Part shown: positions 25,460 through 34,275 of the stretch, piece after piece
Numbering within the stretch: the stretch's first letter is position 1
How the letters are laid out: each line of letters begins with the position of its first letter
NCBI RefSeq assembly: GCF_018613715.1
Contig: NZ_JAGGPT010000001.1
Location: forward strand, 113,919 to 177,918
Length of the DNA: 64,000 nt
Origin: Chryseobacterium sp. ISL-6
GTDB taxonomy: Bacteria; Bacteroidota; Bacteroidia; Flavobacteriales; Weeksellaceae
Direction: 5' to 3'
The notes under the pieces: model-generated
What the model was told of the DNA's origin: nothing
Seen by the model: the letters and a program-made list of their open reading frames with translations, nothing else
The model's database searches: none
Made by a program: the position numbers and the translations under genes

Positions 25460-26092
25460 ATGGATATTATAAAAGCCTTAGAATGGAGGTATGCAACAAA
25501 AAGAATGACAGGAGAGTCCATTCCACATGACATTCTCGATGCAATCATTAAAGCTGCTCATCTGGCACCATCAGGTATTGGATTACAACCTTACGAAATC
25601 TTTATTATTTCCGATAAATTATGGAAAGAAAAACTTTTGCCGATTGCGATGAATCAACCACAAATTGTGGAGGCATCTCATGTATTGGTATTTGCAGCCT
25701 GGGATAATTATACACCGGAAAGAATAGATAAGGTATTTGATCATTTAAACCTAATACGAAATGAAGATACTACAATTTCGGGTAGGCAACGAAATTTTGC
25801 TAAACAATTTTTTGGCAAAATGTCTAAAGAAGAAAACTTTCATCATGCAGCAAAACAGGCTAATATTGCTTTGGGACTTGCACTTGCAACCGCTGCTTTA
25901 AACAAAATTGATGCTTCGCCAATGGAGGGATTCGATCCTGTAATGTTAGATGAGGTTTTAGATTTACCTGAGAAAGGATTGCGTAGCTCTATGCTTCTTG
26001 CATTAGGTTATAGAGATGAAATAAGCGACTGGAACCTGCCATTAAAAAAAGTGCGGAAACCCTTGGATGAATTTGTAAAGAAAGTAAATTAA
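25460..26092 (+). CDS. NAD(P)H-dependent nitroreductase-type oxidoreductase
   Basis: 210 aa, FMN-dependent nitroreductase family. RYATKRM holds the phosphate-binding Arg/Lys cluster, APSGIGLQPYEIFII the flavin loop, and LALGYRDE the C-terminal signature. Members reduce quinones, nitro compounds or enals with NAD(P)H. It is cotranscribed with the SDR (16 bp apart). Physiological substrate unknown. Confidence 0.88.
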   Translation: MDIIKALEWRYATKRMTGESIPHDILDAIIKAAHLAPSGIGLQPYEIFIISDKLWKEKLLPIAMNQPQIVEASHVLVFAAWDNYTPERIDKVFDHLNLIRNEDTTISGRQRNFAKQFFGKMSKEENFHHAAKQANIALGLALATAALNKIDASPMEGFDPVMLDEVLDLPEKGLRSSMLLALGYRDEISDWNLPLKKVRKPLDEFVKKVN

Positions 26093-26226
26093 TAAATTTT
26101 GTTAAAAATATTCTAGCAATGTCTTTTAGTCTTTATATGAGGTTTTGTAAGATAGAGCCAGCAGAAATTATAAATATAAAAAGCTGTTTAATAATTTATA
26201 ATCTTTCACAATAATCTAATTAATAA

Positions 26227-26255
26227 AAAAAACCGTTGAATATTCAGCGGTTTTT
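26227..26255 (+). terminator. Rho-independent terminator overlapping a promoter
   Basis: AAAACCGTTGAA pairs with TTCAGCGGTTTT, with one mismatch. The TTG in its left arm also serves as the likely -33 element of the next promoter. Confidence 0.8.
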
Positions 26256-26264
26256 CTATTTTTG
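26236..26264 (+). promoter_or_regulatory. Promoter TTG-N18-TATTTTTG
   Basis: TTG at 26236-26238 lies inside the terminator hairpin; -7 box TATTTTTG is at 26257-26264. The ATG follows at 26284. Confidence 0.6.
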
Positions 26265-26283
26265 TGCATCTAATATATTTGAA

Positions 26284-27774
26284 ATGTCTGAAACAGAGAA
26301 TCAACAACCAAAAAATATAAAGAATAACCCGAAGATTATGAAGGCTTGGGCCGTTTATGACTGGGCCAACTCTGTATACTCCCTGGTTATTACTTCTACT
26401 ATTTTTCCTATTTACTATTCTATTCTTACTACCGCGTATGAAAAGAAGGAATATGTAGTAGAAACCAAACAATGGATTGATGTCCCTGTAAGGCATTTAA
26501 TAAAAGTCTTTGGAAAAGAATATCAACCGGATGCTGTATATGGCTATTCATTGACAATCTCTTTTTTTATTGTGGTTTTACTTTCTCCATTTTTATCTTC
26601 TTTAGCAGATACAATTGGAAATAAGAAATCATTTTTACAGTTTTTCTGTTATTTAGGTGCTACTTCTTGTATGGGATTGGCTATGTTTACAGGAATGCAT
26701 AATGTTTTTTTAGGGCTACTCTTCAGTATTACGGCGAGTGTGGGATTCTGGGGGAGTTTGGTATTTTATAACTCATTTTTACCAGATATTGCGACTCGGG
26801 ATAAACAGGATGCACTTTCAGCAAAAGGCTATGTTTATGGGTATATAGGATCTGTAGTTCTGGTGGTGATTTGTTTGGTTTTGATTCAGGTCTTTGCAAA
26901 AGGAGCAGCTCAGCAATTGCTATTTACAAGAATAAGCTTTCTTTTAACAGGGGCATGGTGGTTTGGATTCTCTCAATATACATTTAAGCATTTGCCACAG
27001 TTTGGTAATGTAAAAGACAATCTTCCTAAAGATTTGGTATTATTGAACTATAAGAACATATTTAAAAAACATGAAGAGCAAGGTGGTTTCTTTGAGGTTT
27101 TAAAGGATAATATGAGTTTTTATAAAGATATTGCCAAAGAAAGTTTTCATGAGCTTTTTAAAGTTGGGAATGAACTGTTTAAAGATAAAAACCTTAAGTT
27201 TTTCTTATCGAGTTTCTTTTTCTACAGTGTAGGAATGCAAACGATCTTTTTAATGGCAACATTGTTTGGGAAAAGTGAAATCAATCTGGCACAGGATAAG
27301 CTTATAGGAACACTTTTAGTGATTCAGATTGAAGCTATTATAGGTGCTGTTATTTTCTCGAGATTATCAAGAAAAATAGGTAATAAAAATGTAATCTCTA
27401 TTGCTATTGTTCTATGGATCGTAGCTTGTTTATGGGCATATTTCTTAAATAAAGAAAATCCTACAGTAGAATATCAGTTCTATGGGGTTGCTGCAGTAGT
27501 TGGTTTAGTTATGGGTGGACTCCAGGCAATGTCAAGATCTACTTATTCAAAACTATTACCGGAAGATTCCATGGAAAATACAACTTTCTTCAGTTTTTAT
27601 GATGTGTTAGAAAAAATAGCGATCATTATAGGAACATTTATTTTTGCGACATTAATAGAGCACTTTAATAATATGCGTATTGCAGCGCTTTCTATGACAT
27701 TATTCTTTGGTGTTGGGCTGATATTGATTCGATTCCTAAAAGTGAATACGTTGAAAGAACGAGATACTTTGTAA
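26284..27774 (+). CDS. MFS transporter, UMF1/Atg22-like
   Basis: 496 aa from the ATG at 26284; a longer frame exists but starts inside the terminator hairpin and promoter. Twelve hydrophobic segments. The start (KAWAVYDWANSVYSLVITSTIFPIYY) and the loops DIATRDKQDALSAKGYVYGYIGS and GLVMGGLQAMSRSTYSKLLPE are typical of the UMF1/Atg22 permease family, related to vacuolar amino-acid effluxers of yeast. Bacterial substrate unknown. The residue 250-320 loop is long and charged. Confidence 0.88.
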   Translation: MSETENQQPKNIKNNPKIMKAWAVYDWANSVYSLVITSTIFPIYYSILTTAYEKKEYVVETKQWIDVPVRHLIKVFGKEYQPDAVYGYSLTISFFIVVLLSPFLSSLADTIGNKKSFLQFFCYLGATSCMGLAMFTGMHNVFLGLLFSITASVGFWGSLVFYNSFLPDIATRDKQDALSAKGYVYGYIGSVVLVVICLVLIQVFAKGAAQQLLFTRISFLLTGAWWFGFSQYTFKHLPQFGNVKDNLPKDLVLLNYKNIFKKHEEQGGFFEVLKDNMSFYKDIAKESFHELFKVGNELFKDKNLKFFLSSFFFYSVGMQTIFLMATLFGKSEINLAQDKLIGTLLVIQIEAIIGAVIFSRLSRKIGNKNVISIAIVLWIVACLWAYFLNKENPTVEYQFYGVAAVVGLVMGGLQAMSRSTYSKLLPEDSMENTTFFSFYDVLEKIAIIIGTFIFATLIEHFNNMRIAALSMTLFFGVGLILIRFLKVNTLKERDTL

Positions 27775-27796
27775 AAAATAGTAAATATACAAAATG

Positions 27797-27824
27797 AAAA
27801 AGACGTTATTTTAACGTCTTTTTT
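27797..27824 (+). terminator. Rho-independent terminator
   Basis: AAAAAGACGTTA pairs perfectly with TAACGTCTTTTT around TTT. Confidence 0.92.
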
Positions 27825-27997
27825 AATTTTAATCTTGATGTTTTGTGATTAATATCAAACAAAGTGTGTTTTTTAATTAATTATTTTAATTTAATTCTCT
27901 TTTAATTGTTCATTAATTAGTAAATTAAGATAAATTATGATTATTAATCACTTAATGTAGAATTTTTTTGTTTATTTGCATTAATAAATTAATAATA

Positions 27998-30163
27998 ATG
28001 ATAAAGAAAATTCTACTTCTTGGTATTTCAATGTGCTTTATCTTAAGTTTTTCTCAAAATTTAAGACCCATTGCTCAAAAAATAACAGAATATCATAATC
28101 AAAGTAAAAGTTTTGTGAAATATGATTTGTTTGAAGTCAACAAAGCTTCTTCAAAAATGGCTGAATACAAAAGAGCTGCAACGGATATTACAGCAATGTC
28201 TATTAATTCTGTTGAGCTAAAAAAACTTGTAAAAGATAAGCCCGAATTTCTTGAAATGTCATTTCCTTTTGAGGGAGACAAAAAAATAACCATAGAATTA
28301 TATAAAAGTCAGATTTTTACAGATAATTTTAAAGTAACCACTAATAAAGGGGAGATTGTACAGTATATTCCTGGGGTTTATTACCGAGGTATTATTAAAG
28401 GAGATAATAGCTCTGTGGTCGCTTTTAGTTTCTTTGATAATGATGTTGTAGGTGTAGCTTCCACTTCTGATCTTGGAAATGTGGTTGTAGGAAAAGTGAA
28501 AAATTCTGAAGATTTTGTCAGTTACTCAGAATCGAAGTTGACTGGGGCTAATCCATTTGTTTGTGGAGTAGATGAATTGAAAGAAAATCAAACTCAAAAA
28601 ATAACTTTTGATCCTAATACTAGTAAAAAAGCGGTAACAGAAAATTGTGTTAGAATTTATTATGAAGTTTGTTTTGCACCATATCAGAATAATGGTTCAA
28701 ACACGACTACCGTGACTAACTGGCTTACTGCGGTTCACAATAATATAGCTACTCTTTATAGCAATGATGATGTAAGAGTAGCCTTAAATGAAATATTTAT
28801 CTGGACAACTGTAGATCCATATACAGGAACTCCAAGTGGTAATTTAAACAGTTTCAAAACAAACAGACCCACTTTTAATGGTGATCTGGCTCACCTTGTT
28901 AATGCACCAGCAACAACAAGTATAGCTTTTCTGAATTCGCTTTGTACAGGAAATAAATATGCTTATTCTGGAATCTCTCAAACATATTCAAATGTACCTG
29001 TATATTCATGGACTATTCAGGCAATGACTCATGAAATGGGGCATAGCTTAGGGTCACCACATACTCATGCATGCGCATGGAATGGAAATGGAACTCCGAT
29101 CGACGGATGTGGGGCACAAGCTGGTTATAGTGAAGGCTGCACAGGACCTATTCCAGCGACTACAGTTAAAGGAACGATCATGAGTTACTGCCATCTAGTT
29201 TCTGGAGTAGGAATTAGTTTTAGTAATGGATTTGGTCCTCAGCCTGCAGCATTAATTAGAAATACAGTAGATTCTAAACCTTGTCTTGGTACCAATTGTA
29301 CAACCGCCTGTAATCTTACAGTTACAGCAATGAATATTTCTAATGTTACAACCAATACAGCAAGTGCTACCATTACAGATGCTACTTCTACATCCTGGAA
29401 ATATAAATTGACAACAATGGATGGAACTCTTGTTACCTCTGGAAATACAACTACTCAAAACCTTAATTTAACTAATCTTCAACCCGCAACTTATTATAAG
29501 CTGTTTGTAGGTTCAAGTTGTTCCGGATCCAATGCTTATCAGAGGTCGCAAGTATTTTTAACAGATGCCAATTGGTGTGGTGGTGCCTTGTTTACAGACA
29601 CCGGAGGGGCAACTGCTGTTTACGGAAACAATGAAACCATCGTTAAGACATTTTATCCTAATGCAGGTTCAGCACTTACACTGAATTTTACTGAGCTTGC
29701 GCTTGAACAAGATTATGATTATTTGTATATTTATAACGGACCATCCACTGCTTCACCATTATTTACTAACGGGACTTTAACTGGAAATACCCTACCTGGA
29801 TCGTTTACTTCTACTCATTCAACAGGAGCAATTACGGTAAAATTTGAATCAGACCCTGGAGTTACTGAAAATGGATGGAAAGCTAATTTTTCATGTGCAG
29901 TTTTAGGAATAGAAGAAGTTGGTACTAAAGATAACACTGTCAGTATCTATCCGAATCCTGCAAAAAATTTAATCGTCATTTCTTCTAAAGAAAACCTGAA
30001 ATCATATAAAATGTATGATGAAGCTGGAAGATTAGTATTATCTTCTTCTTCATTAAAAGGCAATAAACTTGAAGTCAATCTCTCTTCAATTCAAACCGGA
30101 AATTATGTAGTTTCGGTAGAAACGGAGAAACAAACGGTTACTAAGAAATTAATAAAACAATAA
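27998..30163 (+). CDS. Secreted metzincin (M12B-like) protease with CUB and T9SS domains
   Basis: 721 aa from the ATG at 27998, which begins a good signal peptide (MIKKILLLGISMCFILSFSQ). A propeptide-like region (about 20-200) precedes the reprolysin-type catalytic domain. Its zinc motif is HEMGHSLGSPH with His345, Glu346, His349 and His355, and the Met-turn is GTIMSYCH. A fibronectin-III-like stretch (about 435-520) is followed by a CUB-like domain (CGGALFTDTGG ... DYDYLYIYNG ... NGWKANFSC). The C-terminus VSIYPNPAKNLIV ... VTKKLIKQ is a T9SS sorting domain. A large surface/secreted protease is predicted, like those flavobacteria use to digest protein. Confidence 0.9.
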   Translation: MIKKILLLGISMCFILSFSQNLRPIAQKITEYHNQSKSFVKYDLFEVNKASSKMAEYKRAATDITAMSINSVELKKLVKDKPEFLEMSFPFEGDKKITIELYKSQIFTDNFKVTTNKGEIVQYIPGVYYRGIIKGDNSSVVAFSFFDNDVVGVASTSDLGNVVVGKVKNSEDFVSYSESKLTGANPFVCGVDELKENQTQKITFDPNTSKKAVTENCVRIYYEVCFAPYQNNGSNTTTVTNWLTAVHNNIATLYSNDDVRVALNEIFIWTTVDPYTGTPSGNLNSFKTNRPTFNGDLAHLVNAPATTSIAFLNSLCTGNKYAYSGISQTYSNVPVYSWTIQAMTHEMGHSLGSPHTHACAWNGNGTPIDGCGAQAGYSEGCTGPIPATTVKGTIMSYCHLVSGVGISFSNGFGPQPAALIRNTVDSKPCLGTNCTTACNLTVTAMNISNVTTNTASATITDATSTSWKYKLTTMDGTLVTSGNTTTQNLNLTNLQPATYYKLFVGSSCSGSNAYQRSQVFLTDANWCGGALFTDTGGATAVYGNNETIVKTFYPNAGSALTLNFTELALEQDYDYLYIYNGPSTASPLFTNGTLTGNTLPGSFTSTHSTGAITVKFESDPGVTENGWKANFSCAVLGIEEVGTKDNTVSIYPNPAKNLIVISSKENLKSYKMYDEAGRLVLSSSSLKGNKLEVNLSSIQTGNYVVSVETEKQTVTKKLIKQ

Positions 30164-30180
30164 AAATATATACCTTATTT

Positions 30181-30208
30181 AAAAAGCCTGATTATCCCAG
30201 GCTTTTTT
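30181..30208 (+). terminator. Rho-independent terminator
   Basis: AAAAAGCCTG pairs with CAGGCTTTTT, then T. Confidence 0.9.
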
Positions 30209-30295
30209 CTATTAATTCCTAATCGTTTTAAAGTTAGTTGGATTATAACCGTTGAGTCCTTATTATTCAAAAAAAAATTGTAATTCGGCCTGGAT

Positions 30296-30329
30296 TTTGC
30301 TTATATTCAGCAGAATAATTATAAATTTG
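30296..30329 (+). promoter_or_regulatory. Promoter TTTG-N22-TAAATTTG
   Basis: TTTG at 30296-30299, -7 box TAAATTTG at 30322-30329; ATG of the kinase gene at 30350. Confidence 0.55.
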
Positions 30330-30349
30330 CAAAAAGATTTATTGTCAAG

Positions 30350-31276
30350 ATGACGAACCCTCTATTTTACGCAAAAATAATTCTGTTTGGAGAATATGGG
30401 ATGATAGAAGACTCTCAGGGTCTTGTCGTACCTTATAGCTTTTACAAAGGAGCTCTAAAATTTTCTGATTTGAATTCTGAATTTGAGTCAAAATCAAATC
30501 AACATCTGCAGAAATATGCTAATTTTCTTGGTGAGCTAAACCTTTCTGATGATTTCAAGCTTAATATTGAAGACTTTAAAAAAGATATTTCAAAAGGACT
30601 TTTCTTTGACTCTAATATTCCACAGGGATATGGGGTTGGAAGTTCCGGAGCTTTAGTAGCAGCAGTTTTTGAAAGATACTCATTGAATAAACTGAATCCT
30701 GAAAGCATTTCTAAAGATAATCTTAAAAAATTAAAAGCCGTTTTTGGTGAAATGGAAAGTTATTTCCATGGTAAAAGCTCAGGTATGGATCCTTTGATCT
30801 GTTATATGAATTTACCTATTCTTATTGAAAATAAAGAAACCCTTGATAGAGTTTCTATTCCTGATGGCGAGAAAGGAAAAGGAGCCATCTTCCTTATTGA
30901 TTCTGGAATGAGCGGTGAAACAGGACCAATGATTCAGATTTTCTTTGAAAAAATGAAAACCGAAGGTTTCCGTAAAACTTTGAAAGAAGAATTTATACGT
31001 TACAATAATGCTTGTATTGAGTCTTTCCTAAAAAAAGATATGAACCCTTTCTTTAGAAATTTAAAAAAGCTTTCACATTGGGCTTATGAACATTTCCGTC
31101 CAATGATTCCTGAAAGTATTTTTAATATCTGGAAAAAAGGACTAGACTCTAATGCATACTATCTTAAACTCTGTGGAAGCGGAGGTGGAGGTTATATTTT
31201 AGGCTTCACAAAAGACTATGAAAAAGCTGAAAAAATGCTTGATGGTTTTAACAAAGAAGTAATTTACAGATTCTAA
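30350..31276 (+). CDS. GHMP-family kinase, probably mevalonate kinase
   Basis: 308 aa. GHMP motif 1 is YAKIILFGEYG, the ATP loop IPQGYGVGSSGALVAA lies near residues 90-105, the SSGMDP segment carries the catalytic Asp, and motif 3 is KLCGSGGGGYILGF. It would phosphorylate mevalonate in the mevalonate route to isoprenoids that Chryseobacterium uses. GHMP kinases can be mis-assigned, but the downstream prenyltransferase supports an isoprenoid role. The UbiA gene starts 10 bp later. Confidence 0.82.
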   Translation: MTNPLFYAKIILFGEYGMIEDSQGLVVPYSFYKGALKFSDLNSEFESKSNQHLQKYANFLGELNLSDDFKLNIEDFKKDISKGLFFDSNIPQGYGVGSSGALVAAVFERYSLNKLNPESISKDNLKKLKAVFGEMESYFHGKSSGMDPLICYMNLPILIENKETLDRVSIPDGEKGKGAIFLIDSGMSGETGPMIQIFFEKMKTEGFRKTLKEEFIRYNNACIESFLKKDMNPFFRNLKKLSHWAYEHFRPMIPESIFNIWKKGLDSNAYYLKLCGSGGGGYILGFTKDYEKAEKMLDGFNKEVIYRF

Positions 31277-31286
31277 ATAGTTGGGA

Positions 31287-32216
31287 ATGAATTCTGAAAA
31301 AGAAACTTTCCAATCACAAAATTTTATATCCAAATCTTTATTTTATAGATTCTCACAATTCGTGGGCTTTCTTTTGGGTGCCAGGTTCTTTGTAGCAGGT
31401 TTGCTTACTTTTGCCCTTTATGTATCTACCTTTTTTTTATTTAATCAGGAAGAAAGTTTCAGGAATTTTGTATTTGATTTTAAAGTTCACGGAATTATCT
31501 TCTGTACTGTTTTAACAATTCTTGCTGGCGGTATTATCAACCAATTCTATGATTTTGAAAAAGATCATATCGTAAAACCTTTCCGGACGAGATTACAGAG
31601 CTTTATTGCTCAGAAATATTTTCTCTATGCCTATTTGGTATTAAGTGTTATATCCTTGGGAGTGGCATGGTTTATTTCACATAATGTCTTTATATTCTTT
31701 CTGATTTATCAGTTTTTTATGTGGTTTTACAGCCATAAATTAAGTCGTATCCTAATACTCAATAACCTTACTTTTGTAAGTCTTACACTCTATCCTTTCT
31801 TTGGAATGATGGTGTATTATGAAACTTTTTCGAAAAAAGTTCTTTTAATGGCTATCTTTCTTTTTCTCATTCTTTTGTGTATTGATATTGTAAAAGATAC
31901 CTTAACGAAAAGTGTGGATAAAGCATTTGGATATACTACAATTCCCAATTTTTTCGACAATAAAAAGACAAAGATCATTATCATTTCTCTACTTGTGATC
32001 ACAATGGCTGTGTCCATGAAGCTTATTGTAAAAACGGGAATTTCCGGATTTATGGCCTATTATTTTACCGGAGGGATGTTTATCATGATTGTATGCATCT
32101 ATTTATTGTTGAATTACTCAAGGAAAAGTAAATTCATTACCTTAAATATATTAAGGCTTTGGGTTTTTGTAGGAATCATTGCCATGCTTTTAAATGGAAT
32201 CGAAAGTAAATTATAG
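31287..32216 (+). CDS. UbiA-family prenyltransferase
   Basis: 309 aa from the ATG at 31287, with about eight to nine transmembrane helices. The first Asp-rich motif is NQFYDFEKD (NxxxDxxxD), the second is DIVKDTLTKSVD. The enzyme would attach a polyprenyl chain to an acceptor in the membrane. Bacteroidota homologues near mevalonate kinase are often annotated as geranylgeranylglycerol-phosphate geranylgeranyltransferase-like; the acceptor cannot be read from sequence. Not to be confused with menA, which is at 54233. Confidence 0.82.
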   Translation: MNSEKETFQSQNFISKSLFYRFSQFVGFLLGARFFVAGLLTFALYVSTFFLFNQEESFRNFVFDFKVHGIIFCTVLTILAGGIINQFYDFEKDHIVKPFRTRLQSFIAQKYFLYAYLVLSVISLGVAWFISHNVFIFFLIYQFFMWFYSHKLSRILILNNLTFVSLTLYPFFGMMVYYETFSKKVLLMAIFLFLILLCIDIVKDTLTKSVDKAFGYTTIPNFFDNKKTKIIIISLLVITMAVSMKLIVKTGISGFMAYYFTGGMFIMIVCIYLLLNYSRKSKFITLNILRLWVFVGIIAMLLNGIESKL

Positions 32217-32248
32217 AAAATATTCTTTAAAAAGACTAAGGTTATTAT

Positions 32249-32256
32249 TACCTTTG
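32249..32256 (+). promoter_or_regulatory. -7 box of the proline dehydrogenase promoter
   Basis: TACCTTTG matches TAnnTTTG, 24 bp before the ATG at 32281; no TTG at -33. Confidence 0.5.
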
Positions 32257-32280
32257 CCAAATTAAATTTAATAAAAAGGA

Positions 32281-33453
32281 ATGCCCATTTTTAACGATAC
32301 TAAAGTTGCATTTGCAGACAAAACAGATGCCCAATTAAGAAAAGCTTATTGGATGTTTAAAATGATTGAACAACCAGCTTTGACAAGTGTTGGAACTTCT
32401 ATTCTTAATTTTACAGTTCATAATAATTTTCCGTTCGTTACAGGAATTGTGAAGAATACCTTATTCGAACAGTTCTGTGGTGGTGAAACACGCGAAGAAA
32501 GTATGAAAGTTGTAAAGCAACTTTTCAAGCGAGGAGTCGGAAGTATTTTCGATTATTCTATTGAAGGGAAAGAGGATGAAGAGACCTTTGATGCAGTATG
32601 TAAAGAAATTAAAGAAATTGTAAGATTTTCAGTGGGAAATCCAGCAATTCCATTTATTGTTTTTAAACCTACGGCTTTTGGTAGAATTGATCTCTACGAA
32701 GCTGTTGGCAAGAATGCTGAATTGACTACGAGTCAAAAAGAAGAATGGGAAAGAGTTGTAAAAAGATTTGATGAGGTTTGTAAGCTTTGCCATGAAAATG
32801 ATAAAAAAGTAATGGTAGATGCTGAAGAAACATGGATGCAGGATGCAGCAGACCATCTTTGTGAAGAAATGATGGAGAAGTACAATCAGGAGAAGCCTAT
32901 TGTTTGGAATACTATTCAGATGTACAGAACCGGAAGACTGGAATATATGGAAGAGCATTTGCAAAGAGCCAGAGAAAAGAATTATTTTATTGGCTACAAA
33001 ATAGTTCGTGGTGCATATATGGAAAAAGAAAGAGCAAGGGCTGAACAAAAAGGATATGCTGATCCAATTCAGCCGAATAAAGAAGCTACTGATCAGAATT
33101 ACAATGCAGGAATTGATTTCGTAATGAATCATTTGGATAAGGTGTCTGCATTCTTTGGAACCCATAATGAGATCTCTTCTGAACTGGTAATGGATAAAAT
33201 GAAAGCAAAATCTCTTGAAACTGGAAATCCACATGTTTATTTTGGACAGCTTTATGGGATGAGTGATAATATTACATTCTCATTATCAGATAAAGGCTAT
33301 AATGTGGCTAAATATCTTCCTTATGGGCCTGTAAAAGATGTTGTTCCATATCTTACAAGAAGAGCTCAGGAAAATACTTCTGTAGCCGGGCAGACAGGAA
33401 GAGAATTGGGACTTTTAAAGAAAGAATTAGATAGAAGAAAAAGTAACAGATAA
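32281..33453 (+). CDS. Proline dehydrogenase
   Basis: 390 aa, FAD-dependent TIM-barrel enzyme oxidising L-proline to pyrroline-5-carboxylate with electrons passed to quinone. Monofunctional, without the P5C dehydrogenase part of PutA. Motifs: VMVDAEETWMQ, NTIQMYRTGRLEYM, GYKIVRGAYMEKER, FFGTHNE and the C-terminal YLPYGPVKDVVPYLTRRAQEN with the substrate-binding Arg pair. Cytoplasmic, membrane-associated. Single-gene unit. Confidence 0.92.
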   Translation: MPIFNDTKVAFADKTDAQLRKAYWMFKMIEQPALTSVGTSILNFTVHNNFPFVTGIVKNTLFEQFCGGETREESMKVVKQLFKRGVGSIFDYSIEGKEDEETFDAVCKEIKEIVRFSVGNPAIPFIVFKPTAFGRIDLYEAVGKNAELTTSQKEEWERVVKRFDEVCKLCHENDKKVMVDAEETWMQDAADHLCEEMMEKYNQEKPIVWNTIQMYRTGRLEYMEEHLQRAREKNYFIGYKIVRGAYMEKERARAEQKGYADPIQPNKEATDQNYNAGIDFVMNHLDKVSAFFGTHNEISSELVMDKMKAKSLETGNPHVYFGQLYGMSDNITFSLSDKGYNVAKYLPYGPVKDVVPYLTRRAQENTSVAGQTGRELGLLKKELDRRKSNR

Positions 33454-33484
33454 TAATAGTAATATTCTATTCTGTATATAAATA

Positions 33485-33515
33485 AATAAGCCTCACAATT
33501 TGTGAGGCTTATTTT
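33485..33515 (+). terminator. Rho-independent terminator
   Basis: AATAAGCCTCACA pairs with TGTGAGGCTTATT, then Ts; could also work for the opposing gene. Confidence 0.9.
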
Positions 33516-33635
33516 ATTCTATTTTCATCATAAAATTCTTCATCAATCTTATAAATTCTTTATATTTTATATATTGTCTTAAATTTAAAAGACTAGGATT
33601 TTCCTTTTTAAGATATTCTTATTTTAATAAGGTTT

Positions 33636-34175
33636 TTATGGCTCAAAACTTTCGAATTTTCCATTTTCATAAAACAAAACAATTCTTTTTATTTTATGAC
33701 TCTGATTTTCAATTACTTGGTTGATCATTTCGTCATTAGATTTTTCTAATCGCTGAGAATCAATTATTTTTTCATGAGATTGGATCTTGTATGGTATAGG
33801 AGATTCTCGGATAGCTTGTTTTTGAGGGATTACTTCTGTTTCTTCAATTCCAAAATCTTCATCATTATTCATCATGGTAAATAGATCCGGAAGTGAGGTT
33901 GGCTTTAATTTGTCTTCATCTGTTTCTTCTACTATCTGTTCAGAAGTTTCAGGTAGAGCAGACTTCAACATCTCACCGTCACCATTTACTAACCAGTCCC
34001 AAAGGATCTCGGGGAAGTGAGACTTTATTTTTATGATAAACTCTAAGGAAGGTTTATTCCTTCCCGAAGTGATATGAGAAATAGAAGAACGTTGTACATC
34101 AATCTCATCAGCGAACTCTGAAGGTGTAAGTTTGGAGTACTCTATAACTTTGGAAATTCTTTCATTTAAACTCAT
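33636..34175 (-). CDS. XRE-family helix-turn-helix regulator
   Basis: 179 aa. An N-terminal XRE/Cro-CI HTH (about residues 5-60: TPSEFADEIDVQRSSISHITSGRNKPS) is followed by WDWLVNGDGEM, typical of a Bacteroidota family, and then an acidic, disordered-looking middle and a short conserved tail (IKRIVLFYENGKFESFEP). Function unknown. Its promoter, on the minus strand, is covered by repeated TTTACAAATGTAAA-like sequences, so it most likely represses itself. It is transcribed away from the 840-bp region to its right. Confidence 0.85.
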   Translation of the reverse strand: MSLNERISKVIEYSKLTPSEFADEIDVQRSSISHITSGRNKPSLEFIIKIKSHFPEILWDWLVNGDGEMLKSALPETSEQIVEETDEDKLKPTSLPDLFTMMNNDEDFGIEETEVIPQKQAIRESPIPYKIQSHEKIIDSQRLEKSNDEMINQVIENQSHKIKRIVLFYENGKFESFEP

Positions 34176-34194
34176 AAAATAAGCTTTTAATCAT

Positions 34195-34275
34195 TTTACA
34201 AATGTAAAGATAAGATTTACAAATGCAAAATACAAATGTAAACAACCACAAAATTATCAAGTATACAAAAGTAAA
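34195..34275. repeat. Four repeated operator-like sites (TTTACA-N2-TGTAAA)
   Basis: TTTACAAATGTAAA (34195-34208), TTTACAAATGCAAA (34216-34229), AATACAAATGTAAA (34229-34242) and TATACAAAAGTAAA (34262-34275). Near-palindromic 14-mers in the same orientation, as expected for dimeric HTH binding. Confidence 0.75.
34199..34230 (-). promoter_or_regulatory. Promoter of the XRE gene, covered by operators
   Basis: On the minus strand: TTTTG (34230-34226), 19-nt spacer, -7 box TACATTTG (34206-34199). The -7 box lies in operator 1 and the -33 element touches operators 2 and 3. Autorepression is likely. Confidence 0.65.

Noticed and set aside
32629..33234. 201-codon reverse open frame inside proline dehydrogenase
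   Set aside because: Shadow of a clear, full-length enzyme gene; composition is not protein-like.
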